The position numbers were made by a program, and so were the translations under genes. Source: Bradyrhizobium sp. CIAT3101 (GTDB lineage Bacteria; Pseudomonadota; Alphaproteobacteria; Rhizobiales; Xanthobacteraceae). From it: a stretch of DNA of 64,000 bases. Below are positions 55,994 through 63,641 of this stretch, piece by piece. How positions within the stretch are numbered: position 1 is the first letter of the stretch; every line of letters starts with the position of its first letter. The DNA lies in NCBI RefSeq assembly GCF_029714945.1, contig NZ_CP121634.1, positions 7,151,001 through 7,215,000 on the forward strand, read 5' to 3'. The notes under the pieces are model-generated. The model searched no databases. It was given only the letters and a program-made list of their open reading frames with translations, and was not told the DNA's origin.

Positions 55994-56980
55994 ATGCGTG
56001 ATCTATCGAAAATCGTGGATCAATTGGGCACCCTGACCGTCAGCGAGTCGAACAAGCTCGCAGAATTGCTTCGCGCGCAGTGGGAGAAGCCGCGCAAGCC
56101 AAATCCCCTCCTCAGCCGGTATGAAGGGGAAGTGTGCGACGCGATGGTCCGGCGCCTCGAACAGCGTGTTGGACAAACGCGGGACAGTTTGCGCTGGCCC
56201 GAAAAGGAGAATCACCGGCATCCCGTCGAACTCACGTTCAAGCTCGGCAACCAGTTATTCGCCCTCGAACACACGCTCATCGAGCCGTTCGAGGGACATA
56301 TACGCATGGAGGCACAGACTGAAAGGCTGTTTGCGCCGATCACAAGCGCGCTTACTGAATCGCTGGGGACCGACGCCCTCTTCCAGCTTCAACTGCCGAT
56401 CAACGTACTGAATGGGCGGAAGCCTTCTGAGCTTCAGACCATCCAACAGGCCATCATCGGGTGGGTGAAAGAGACCGCGCCAACCATCCCGAAACGACCT
56501 TTCCCAGATTACAAGGGAAATGGTGTCGGTCCCGTGAAGCCAGCAGGTGTGCCGTTCGACTTGGTGCTCATGCGGCACGAGCCGCCGATAATTCCGGGCA
56601 AGCACTTTGAGATCAGGCACACGGTTGACGACATCGAGAAGCGGCGCTCGGACCGTATGAAGGCCGCCATCGACAAGAAGTTTCCAAAGCTCGCAGCCTG
56701 GAAGGCTAATGACGGCGCGAAAACGATCTTGGTGCTGGAGCAGAACGACATCCAACTTACGAACGTCACTAACGTCACCGACACCTATCTACCATTGGCA
56801 CAAGCACGAGATGATCGTCCCGATGAAACCTATCTAGTCGCGTCATGCATGGGCCCGCCTGCGTGGTGGATGTGGCCAATCCTGATTGGAGACCGGTCTT
56901 ATTACGACATCGCGCGAAGCGATGAGACCAGCTATTGGGAGTTTGATCCGGCCAAACTTACCAATCTGACGAATAGATGA
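55994..56980 (+). CDS. Hypothetical protein of defence-rich segment (328 aa)
   Basis: The start MRDLSKIVDQLGTLTVSESN lies after GGGAGG. The most striking segment is HPVELTFKLGNQLFALEHTL, IEPFEGHIRMEAQTERLF, with acidic residues in beta strands as in some nuclease folds, but no complete PD-(D/E)xK pattern. The C-terminal half has KTILVLEQNDIQLTN. No signal peptide or membrane segment. I do not recognise the family; its position between an HNH-ATPase and a protease suggests a role in defence. Confidence 0.65.
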   Translation: MRDLSKIVDQLGTLTVSESNKLAELLRAQWEKPRKPNPLLSRYEGEVCDAMVRRLEQRVGQTRDSLRWPEKENHRHPVELTFKLGNQLFALEHTLIEPFEGHIRMEAQTERLFAPITSALTESLGTDALFQLQLPINVLNGRKPSELQTIQQAIIGWVKETAPTIPKRPFPDYKGNGVGPVKPAGVPFDLVLMRHEPPIIPGKHFEIRHTVDDIEKRRSDRMKAAIDKKFPKLAAWKANDGAKTILVLEQNDIQLTNVTNVTDTYLPLAQARDDRPDETYLVASCMGPPAWWMWPILIGDRSYYDIARSDETSYWEFDPAKLTNLTNR

Positions 56981-57372
56981 GAGTAAGCGTAATCGCCACT
57001 TCGCTGCCCGATGTCGGACAAGCTGTTGCGCCAGACCAACCAAGGATCTGCGTTGAAGCCATCGCCACCGAAGGCGCCGGAATTGCTTTGGGCTAACCGT
57101 GCTAAAAGTACGATGCCGCAAGGCTTATGGTCGCAACGTCAGAAAAACCAAAGAAGAAAGCGAGAACCATGAACCTTCGTGGCACACTCGCCTTATTGCT
57201 GGGCCGGTTGAGAGTCTTCCTCTCGATCAGCATCAGTCGATAAAGCAACAGGGGCCGTTGGAGCGGCCCCTGTCTTCGCCGAAAAACCAATTCCGAAAGC
57301 GATAGACAGCATATGCGCCGCGCAGTTGTATACGTCAATAGTCCCAAATGATTCTCGCGGTGGGCCATACCC
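56981..57372. other. Intergenic region with possible microgene and terminator
   Basis: A 38-residue frame (57127-57242, start MVATSEKPKKKARTMNLRGT, then a hydrophobic end LALLLGRLRVFLSISISR) is followed at once by a hairpin, CAGGGGCCG (57249) pairing with CGGCCCCTG (to 57272). The peptide is basic then hydrophobic, like a small toxin or leader, but its ribosome site is weak. Confidence 0.35.
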
Positions 57373-58203
57373 GTGACCAACCAGCTCAATTCCGACAAGC
57401 GCCAATGGACAGATTCCGAAGGCCTGTCCTACTTCTGCAGGCACCTTGTAGGGCTCTGCGTTACCTACCGGCGCGCTGACAGCGAAAGGAACGAATTCGC
57501 CATTTACTCTGGAACGCTCATTAGTGTTGAAGGGATGGTCTGTTTCCTTACGGCGGGCCACGTCCTGAGCAACCTCGCGGATGTGCGGGACAGTACGGAA
57601 ATTACGATTACGAATGCCGTCCTGGCCGACACCTTCGGGAAAGACGCTGTAAGCACCGTGCCGATACCGTTTGATCTGAAGGGCGCTCGCCTCATCCATT
57701 TTGATGATGAAGACGAGGGCTTGGACTTTGGCGTCATCCCGCTAAGCCCCTACTACGTGAATCTTCTGGCGAAGAATGGTTGCGTGGCGATCGAGGAAAA
57801 CAACTGGATTCACCAAGCCAACGTCGAATTCCACCTCTACGCAATGCTCGGCTTTCCCGAAGAATTTGCGTCCAAGGAGATTGACGGCTACGGCAACGCC
57901 ATGGTCTCCCCCACTATGTTCAGGGTAGTCCGGCTCGATAATCCGCCGGAGGGTGCCAAGTCGACCCGGTACCCCCGGTTCGTCGGGCAGATCGACGACA
58001 GCAATCCGATCGAGAGCGTTGTCGGGATGAGCGGCGGTCCCATCCTCGGCTTCAACATCGGAGAGGAAGGAACCCGGTTTTGGCTGGTCGCGTTACAAAG
58101 CTCATGGAATCCACGGACGCGCGTGGTCTATGCCTGTCCCATACCGGTCCTGGGTTCTTTGCTCACCAAGGCCATCAAGGGAGAATTGAGCGACAACAAG
58201 TAG
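57373..58203 (+). CDS. Trypsin-like serine protease without signal peptide (276 aa)
   Basis: The catalytic residues are readable: His in MVCFLTAGHVLSNLAD, Asp in DEGLDFGVIPLSP, Ser in VVGMSGGPILGF. There is no export signal, so it is intracellular like the trypsin-like effectors joined to STAND proteins in some defence systems. The start is GTG at 57373; GGTGGG lies upstream. It is a single gene, with an intergenic region on either side. Target unknown. Confidence 0.78.
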   Translation: MTNQLNSDKRQWTDSEGLSYFCRHLVGLCVTYRRADSERNEFAIYSGTLISVEGMVCFLTAGHVLSNLADVRDSTEITITNAVLADTFGKDAVSTVPIPFDLKGARLIHFDDEDEGLDFGVIPLSPYYVNLLAKNGCVAIEENNWIHQANVEFHLYAMLGFPEEFASKEIDGYGNAMVSPTMFRVVRLDNPPEGAKSTRYPRFVGQIDDSNPIESVVGMSGGPILGFNIGEEGTRFWLVALQSSWNPRTRVVYACPIPVLGSLLTKAIKGELSDNK

Positions 58204-58954
58204 GTTTGCTGGCCTTTGGACGGTTTTGCAACAGCATCAGGTCTTACCCAGCTCGGACAAGGTTCAGCCTCGTAAGACTCAGTTAAGATAATTGAGCTTG
58301 AATCGCGCAACCCCCATGAAATCCGAACTCGGCTCCGCAGAGAGAGGGCGGACGTGTGACTTACACGAATACTTACACAGTCCCAACTTCGTCCAAAAAT
58401 TATCAATGATTACAAACCACTTAGCTAAGCATCAGAGGACTTAAAATGTTTTCTTTTGTTGCTGAAAACGAAAAACTATCGTTTTAATTCATGCCGATAG
58501 ATGGATCTGAAATTCCGAACTAGAGTTACACATGTCTTACACAGAACCGCGCGCCTCGACGGTCCATGCGCCATCCTCTTAGCCGGCGCGGTAGCGCCGG
58601 AAAACCGAAGGGAAGTCATTCCACCACTGCCGGTGCCAGTGCTGAATCTGTTGAAGCTCCGCTGTTCAAACTTGAAGAAAAGCGACATTCGCGATAGTGT
58701 TTATTCGCTCAAGGCTCGACAGAAGCGCTTTAAAATCATTTTCGGCCACCCCGGTGTGAAACACCATCCTTCCAGGCCAGCAAAAGCTTCATAAAGTTAT
58801 CCCAGCCAAGCAGAGCAGCATCTTCTTCAGCAGCGACCGCTGAATAACAGCGACGTGCCGTTCCCGAGCGGATGCGCCAGCCCAGGCCGGCGCATGCCAT
58901 GGACTCACACCAGGCCGGGACACGTGGGGTGCGCTTTGATTGGGAGTGATCAGC
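58204..58954. other. Intergenic region upstream of xis/int 2 with repeated TTACAC sites
   Basis: No credible gene in 751 bases. It is AT-rich around 58380-58500. It contains two copies of TTACAC-N4/5-CTTACACAG (58361-58380 and 58526-58544) and a perfect hairpin CCGGCGC-GGTA-GCGCCGG near 58582. The repeats may be binding sites for the recombination proteins encoded downstream. Confidence 0.5.
58361..58544 (+). repeat. Two direct copies of TTACAC-N4/5-CTTACACAG
   Basis: Copy 1 at 58361-58380 and copy 2 at 58526-58544 share both half-sites in the same orientation, about 165 bases apart, 400-600 bases before the excisionase-like gene. Confidence 0.6.
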
Positions 58955-59404
58955 GTGGCTGGTCGCAGGCGGGATAAGCTTTGCCGCGTTAAACTCCGTC
59001 CCTCACCGCTACAGTGGCGCGACGATGAGGCGATTACGCTTGTGGAAGCGGTCGCGCTGTTTTTCCCGGACGGGCCACTAACTTTATCGTCGCTGCGCAC
59101 CGCAATTTCTGCGGGGACTCTTGAAGTTGCACACGTAGCAGGTAAGATTCTAACCACTCCTCTTGCCGTCAAAAAGCTGGTGACACCATCATGCCGGGCC
59201 GCAAAGCCAAGCCGCCGCGACTCTGGTTTCGAGAGGACGACCAAAGCTGGATCATCCTCGACCGTGGCCGGCAAATCCGCACAGGTTGCGGCCGCGACGA
59301 CATTGACGGCGCTGCGAAGGCGCTCGAAACCTACATCGGCGGAAAGCACACAACGACCATCGGCGCCACCGATCCCGGCGTCCTTGCCATCGCCGACGTG
59401 CTGA
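58955..59404 (+). CDS. Excisionase-like protein overlapping integrase 2 (about 149 aa)
   Basis: GTG 58955 follows GGGAG at eight-base spacing. The N-terminal part ITLVEAVALFFPDGPLTLSS, LRTAISAGTLEVAHVAGKIL, TTPLAVKKLV is a winged helix of the excisionase/MerR type common before rhizobial integrases. The last 70 codons overlap the integrase gene in another frame and read as low-complexity Ser/Thr/Ala sequence, so the functional part is probably only the first 80 residues. It is likely to set the direction of recombination. Confidence 0.75.
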   Translation: MAGRRRDKLCRVKLRPSPLQWRDDEAITLVEAVALFFPDGPLTLSSLRTAISAGTLEVAHVAGKILTTPLAVKKLVTPSCRAAKPSRRDSGFERTTKAGSSSTVAGKSAQVAAATTLTALRRRSKPTSAESTQRPSAPPIPASLPSPTC

Positions 59405-60453
59405 CGGCCTATGAGAATTCCAAGAGACCTAAGGACAAGAGCGACGACCGCGCATGGGCGCAGCATGACCTGCTGCTGATCCGCCTGCTGGACCTCAACA
59501 ATTTCCTCGGCGACAAGACCGTGAGCGCACTCAAGGCGCAACTGTGCCGTGACTTCGTCGACTGGTCGACCGGCACACCAAATGAGAACAACCGGCAGGC
59601 CGGGATCAAGCCGCGGCAGGGCAACGTGTCCGACCAGACCGCGCGGCGCCGATTGGAGGATTTGCGCGCGGCCATCAATGCGTACCACGCCGAACACACG
59701 CTGAGCGTCGTGCCGAAAATCACCCTGCCGCCGAAAGCGGAAGGCAGGCACCGCTGGCTAACGCGCAATGAAGTCGCGCGACTGCTGGGCGCCGCCATCG
59801 GCTATATTTGGGATGAAGCTCACGGATCGTGGAAGCGGAAACACGACGGTACGCTGCTGCGTCGGGAGCGCTGGATTATCCGCCGCCGTTATCCAGCAGC
59901 TCGCTTCTGCCTGATCGGCATCTACAGCGCCCGGCGCGAGGAAACGATCCGTCGCACCCAGTGGGTTCCGACTACGACGCATCCCTGGATGAACCTGCAG
60001 GCGATGGTCTACCAGGGCAAAGGCGCGCTGGAGCGCTCGACCAAGAAGCGCCGCCCGCCGGCCAAGATCGCCAGCCGCTTGCGGCCGCACCTGGTCCGCT
60101 GGCAGCGGATCGACCAGGTGCGTTCGGGCGAGCTTCGCGCGGCAGGCCTGATGAAAGACGGCGAGCAGATCAGGTTTGTGGTCAACCGCGCCCACGACGG
60201 CCAGCCGCTGGCGGGCAAGATCAGGTCAGCCTGGGAAGGCATTCTTGAGGATGCCGGCCTCGGCGACGACGTGGTTCGGCATTCCCTACGCCACACGGCA
60301 GCAACCTGGCTCATGCAGGCCGGCGTCGATATGTGGGAGGCCGCCGGTTGGTTGGGCATGACCGTGGAGCAGCTGGAGGCCAACTACGGCCACCATCATC
60401 CGGAATTTCAGGAAGAAGCCGCTGAAGCCTTTGGAAGTCGCCGCGGCAACTAG
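59191..60453 (+). CDS. Tyrosine recombinase/integrase 2 (420 aa)
   Basis: The catalytic domain shows Arg in IGIYSARREETIRRTQW, the HxxR box VVRHSLRHTAATWLMQAG and the Tyr in LEANYGHHHPEFQ. The N-terminus MPGRKAKPPRLWFREDDQSW, IILDRGRQIRTGC is typical for integrases of rhizobial islands. This is the best candidate for the enzyme that inserted the island at tRNA-Pro, being nearest to attR, but three cargo genes now lie between it and the attachment site. Confidence 0.92.
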   Translation: MPGRKAKPPRLWFREDDQSWIILDRGRQIRTGCGRDDIDGAAKALETYIGGKHTTTIGATDPGVLAIADVLTAYENSKRPKDKSDDRAWAQHDLLLIRLLDLNNFLGDKTVSALKAQLCRDFVDWSTGTPNENNRQAGIKPRQGNVSDQTARRRLEDLRAAINAYHAEHTLSVVPKITLPPKAEGRHRWLTRNEVARLLGAAIGYIWDEAHGSWKRKHDGTLLRRERWIIRRRYPAARFCLIGIYSARREETIRRTQWVPTTTHPWMNLQAMVYQGKGALERSTKKRRPPAKIASRLRPHLVRWQRIDQVRSGELRAAGLMKDGEQIRFVVNRAHDGQPLAGKIRSAWEGILEDAGLGDDVVRHSLRHTAATWLMQAGVDMWEAAGWLGMTVEQLEANYGHHHPEFQEEAAEAFGSRRGN

Positions 60454-60541
60454 AGCCAGTTAATTCAACACCTAAGAAGTATTGCTTTCGCTCACTGGTT
60501 GCGGTTCGATTGTTTTCCAAAAGTCTACCGGGCAAATCGGC

Positions 60542-61723
60542 ATGCAAGAGTTTGATGACGGCGACGACGATCTGTCGGCAAGTACCGAGACACAGATCCT
60601 GAAGCTGCGTCCTCCACAGCGCACACCTACGGAGATCGCTGCCGGCGAGGCTCAGATCGTTCAAAATATCAAAGACGTCCGCTATATCGTCCGCGAGTAT
60701 CCGGCAGAGGTCGTTGTCCGGAAGTACCTGGTCGGCAAAGATTCAGATCGGAATGAAATCTACGTGCCCGATTATCAGCGGGACCTCATTTGGCCGCAAA
60801 AGAACCAGTCGAGATTCATTGAGTCCATGCTTATAGGCATACCCATTCCCTTCCTCTTTGTGGCCGACATCAGCGAGAAGGAGGACCCCGATAGCTCGGG
60901 GCGCCTCGAAATTGTCGACGGCGTGCAACGAATAAGGACACTCGTGGAATTCATGTCCGGCCAGCTCGTATTGAGCGACCTGGAGCGGCTAAAATCCCTC
61001 AATGGATTTACTTTCTTCGACCTTCATCCCTCGAGGCAACGGAGGTTCAAGCGCTCAACGCTGCGTCTGATCGAGCTGACGGAAACCGTCACCGAAGATG
61101 TGCGCCGGGATATGTTTGACCGTATCAATTCGGGCTCGGTAGGCCTTGAAGCTGTCGAAGTACGGCGAGGCGTCGAGGGGGGCCCGTTCGTTGAACTGAC
61201 GACCGAGTTGGCGAAAGACCCTCTGCTGCACCAACTTGCTCCCATCTCGGACGCACAGCGCAAGCGATTCGAGTATGAAGAGCTTATTACCCGCTTCTTT
61301 GCCTTCTCTGATCGATACCAAGAATTTGGAACGGGTCCCGAAGGCAAAGTCGTGAAGGACTTCCTTCTTACCTACGTTCGCGACAAGAACGCCGAAATTT
61401 CCAAGAATAGCTCGGTAACGACCAACATGACGAATGAATGGAAGAACATGCTGGCGTTTGTGGCGAAGAACTTTCCGAATGGCTTCATCAAAACAGGTCG
61501 CGGCCGAAGGGTCCCTCGCGTGAGGTTTGAGGCGATTTCGGTCGGCACAAACCTGGCTCTCCGGGATGGAGGACAGATAGAAAGTAACAACATCGCTAAT
61601 TGGATGGAGAGTGACGAGTTCAAAAAGTGGACCACGAGCGATTCGTCGAATAATCGCACTAATTTGCATGGCCGGATTGATTTCGTGAAGAACATGTTAC
61701 TCGGCAATGACGACGCTGCTTGA
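60542..61723 (+). CDS. DUF262 (GmrSD N-terminal/ParB-like) protein (393 aa)
   Basis: The DUF262 signature is present: YVPDYQRDLIWPQKNQSRFI, ESMLIGIPIPFLFVAD, LEIVDGVQRIRTLVEF, with the canonical DGQQR altered to DGVQR. The family supplies NTP hydrolysis in the type IV restriction enzyme GmrSD; no DUF1524 HNH part is fused here. The next gene, a HEPN protein, overlaps the stop by 17 bases, so both are made together. The ATG at 60542 is chosen over the earlier in-frame start at 60482 because the extra residues resemble intergenic sequence. Confidence 0.85.
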   Translation: MQEFDDGDDDLSASTETQILKLRPPQRTPTEIAAGEAQIVQNIKDVRYIVREYPAEVVVRKYLVGKDSDRNEIYVPDYQRDLIWPQKNQSRFIESMLIGIPIPFLFVADISEKEDPDSSGRLEIVDGVQRIRTLVEFMSGQLVLSDLERLKSLNGFTFFDLHPSRQRRFKRSTLRLIELTETVTEDVRRDMFDRINSGSVGLEAVEVRRGVEGGPFVELTTELAKDPLLHQLAPISDAQRKRFEYEELITRFFAFSDRYQEFGTGPEGKVVKDFLLTYVRDKNAEISKNSSVTTNMTNEWKNMLAFVAKNFPNGFIKTGRGRRVPRVRFEAISVGTNLALRDGGQIESNNIANWMESDEFKKWTTSDSSNNRTNLHGRIDFVKNMLLGNDDAA

Positions 61724-62354
61724 AGCATTCGACGAACGAAAAAGGCAGGCCCGCCACTATCTTTCAGTTGTTATCACAGCGGAAAGAATGTCCAGCCTGT
61801 CGGCAGCGTCACGATCTCAAACAAGGAGGCTGCTCACTCTGCGCGCGGGCACATTTCTGCTGCTCTACAACATCGTAGAGGCGTCAACGCGTAGCGCGAT
61901 CGAAGCAATCCACGATAAAATCACGATCGAGCAAATTCCCTTCGACAAGCTTTCCCTTGTTCTTCGACAGGAAACGATAAGGCGATACAAGAGAAACGCT
62001 AATGACAGCACCGACCATGATTGGCAGGACTTTCCAGCGTCTTTTGTTGCGATCGCGCTGAACGAGGAAGTGAAGCTTTCGGGTAACGTCGATGCTAGGC
62101 TTATTCGATCGCTAGGCAACGCGTACGGTTTCGATTGCTACACCGACAAAGGTCGGACCTGGAATGGGAGCGATCTCGTTACAATCAAAGAATGCCGAAA
62201 TGATCTCGCCCACGGGCTCAAAACCTACGAAGATGTGGGCATGCAATATCCGGCGAAGGAACTTTTGGCGATCACGCGACGATCTCTCGCGTTCGTCAGA
62301 GGGATCACGGCCAACATCGATTCATTTTTGGGCGAGCAGCGCTATCTGCGCTGA
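61707..62354 (+). CDS. MAE_28990/MAE_18760-like HEPN protein (215 aa)
   Basis: An all-helical protein with a HEPN ribonuclease motif R-x4-H in KECRNDLAHGLKTYEDVG (Arg164, His169). The N-terminal LLTLRAGTFLLLYNIVEAST also fits the family. HEPN proteins act as RNases in toxin-antitoxin and abortive infection systems, and members of this subfamily are encoded with DUF262 proteins. It overlaps the DUF262 gene by 17 bases and, tail to tail, the methylase by 33 bases. Confidence 0.82.
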   Translation: MTTLLEAFDERKRQARHYLSVVITAERMSSLSAASRSQTRRLLTLRAGTFLLLYNIVEASTRSAIEAIHDKITIEQIPFDKLSLVLRQETIRRYKRNANDSTDHDWQDFPASFVAIALNEEVKLSGNVDARLIRSLGNAYGFDCYTDKGRTWNGSDLVTIKECRNDLAHGLKTYEDVGMQYPAKELLAITRRSLAFVRGITANIDSFLGEQRYLR

Positions 62355-63374
62355 CTCGACGTGACGAGTAATTGCTTTCCCAATCCTCAGGCCGAGCGCC
62401 GGTGGCACTGCGTTCCCGATAAGCCGACCGACCTCTTTGAAGCTAACTTTTTTGCCTTTGGGCACAAATTCAAACTTGCGGGGAAATGACTGCAAAATCG
62501 CACCCTCTCGCAAGGAAATTGCTCGATGCTGCTCGGGATGCCCGAAACGCCCGTTACCGAATCCATAGAATTGCGTGGTGATTGTGGGAGCCGGCTTGTC
62601 CCACGACATTCTTCCGTAGACCGAAGGGTAAGTCTTTCCTCGTTCATTTTGGTGGCAGGCGGTCCGCATTCTCTTCGGCCATTGCCGCCAAGTGCCAGCC
62701 GGCTTTGATTGTTTGATCCTGGCTAAATTTCTTGGCGTAAGCGCTCGGGTGGCGTGAAGGGGATCTTTCGAATGTTTCTCACCCGCTTCGATGGCTGGAA
62801 GGCCGCCAATAGCCTTTCGCACGGAAGCCGCTGTACCCTCACTCGCTACGGGGAGATCAATGGGGCCGAGCCGGGACGCCAGTAGCACGAGCCGCCGCCT
62901 CTGCTGCGGAACTCCGAATTTTGAAAGATCAAGGATTGCCCAGCTGACCTGATATCCCGCCTTCTGCAAGCCGGCGACGAACTCGCGCCACAATGGAAGC
63001 TGCGCTAAGCGCGGAACATTTTCTAATGTCACGATCTCGGGACGGGCTTCGATGACCAGTCGCAGGAATTCCAAAAGCAATTCCCAGCGCCCATCGAGAT
63101 TTCTTCGTTTCGTCGTGTATCCCGAGAAGGGTTGGCACGGCGCGCAACCAGCCAATACCTTCACAGGCGCATCGCCGAATAACCTTTCTAAGGTCCCAGC
63201 AGATACGTCGCGGATGTCCTCCTCGACGAACAGCGCGCCAATGTTGGTCTCAAACGGGTACCGGCACGCCGGGTCTACATCGATCCCGCCAGCAATTTTC
63301 AGCCCGCTTTTTTTCAGGCCATACGATAACCCTGCGGCGCCGCAGAATACGTCAACTACGCAAATATCCGACAT
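62322..63374 (-). CDS. DNA (cytosine-5)-methyltransferase (350 aa)
   Basis: The ordered motifs of C5 methylases are complete: I VVDVFCGAAGLSYGLK, IV LAGCAPCQPFSGY with the catalytic Cys, VI VTLENVPRL, VIII FGVPQQRRRLVLLAS, and X GRLIGNAVPPALGL. The ATG at 63374 follows GGGG. There is no recognisable restriction endonuclease beside it. It converges on the HEPN gene with overlapping ends. It may protect host DNA from the DUF262-HEPN pair or be an orphan methylase. It is the last gene of the island. Confidence 0.93.
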   Translation of the reverse strand: MSDICVVDVFCGAAGLSYGLKKSGLKIAGGIDVDPACRYPFETNIGALFVEEDIRDVSAGTLERLFGDAPVKVLAGCAPCQPFSGYTTKRRNLDGRWELLLEFLRLVIEARPEIVTLENVPRLAQLPLWREFVAGLQKAGYQVSWAILDLSKFGVPQQRRRLVLLASRLGPIDLPVASEGTAASVRKAIGGLPAIEAGEKHSKDPLHATRALTPRNLARIKQSKPAGTWRQWPKRMRTACHQNERGKTYPSVYGRMSWDKPAPTITTQFYGFGNGRFGHPEQHRAISLREGAILQSFPRKFEFVPKGKKVSFKEVGRLIGNAVPPALGLRIGKAITRHVESAQIALLAQK

Positions 63375-63455
63375 CGTCCCCAAACCAGCGAATCGCTGGG
63401 GGAATGTATCAAAACGACCTTATCAAACTGAATAGTCGATAGCGTCGTGGAGGGT

Positions 63456-63478
63456 ATTTCGTTGCGCATTTCATTGCG
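63456..63478 (+). repeat. Tandem arm-type repeats near attR
   Basis: ATTTCGTTGCG, one base, then ATTTCATTGCG. Same unit and orientation as at 32516-32537 near attL. Confidence 0.5.
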
Positions 63479-63512
63479 CGAGGAAACCCCAGATCGTATA
63501 AGTACTTGAAAT

Positions 63513-63566
63513 AATGGTCGGAGTGGCAGGATTCGAACCTGCGACCCCTGCGTCCCGAACGCAGTG
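63513..63566. repeat. attR: 3' part of the intact tRNA-Pro
   Basis: Exact 54-base copy of 32389-32442, lying within the complete tRNA gene. Confidence 0.92.
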
Positions 63567-63591
63567 CTCTACCGGGCTGAGCCACACTCCG
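63515..63591 (-). tRNA. tRNA-Pro(CGG)
   Basis: The 77-base gene folds with full pairing: acceptor CGGAGTG/CACTCCG, D arm GCTCAGCCCGGTAGAGC, anticodon stem CTGCG/CGCAG around TTCGGGA (anticodon CGG), T arm GCAGG-TTCGAAT-CCTGC, and encoded CCA. It is the integration target of the island and remains intact because the element restored its 3' end. Confidence 0.97.
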
Positions 63592-63641
63592 ACAAGAGGC
63601 CGGCTTATAGCGTCGGGTTTGGCGCACCGCAAGCGGCCGAG

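Larger units (their letters stand above)
32389..63566. mobile_element. 31 kb genomic island integrated at tRNA-Pro(CGG)
   Basis: A perfect 54-base direct repeat of the tRNA-Pro 3' part marks both ends (32389-32442 and 63513-63566). Inside are two tyrosine integrases, a serine resolvase, a replication protein, an FtsK-type translocase, relaxase and coupling-protein genes and several defence-like modules. Base composition is visibly lower than core in parts: 46981-47040 has 24 G/C of 60, against 38 of 60 at 15901-15960. The order and mixed gene types suggest more than one insertion event. Confidence 0.9.

Noticed and set aside
58501..58794. 97-codon plus-strand frame
   Set aside because: Runs through a hairpin and repeats, has no ribosome site and no recognisable domain.
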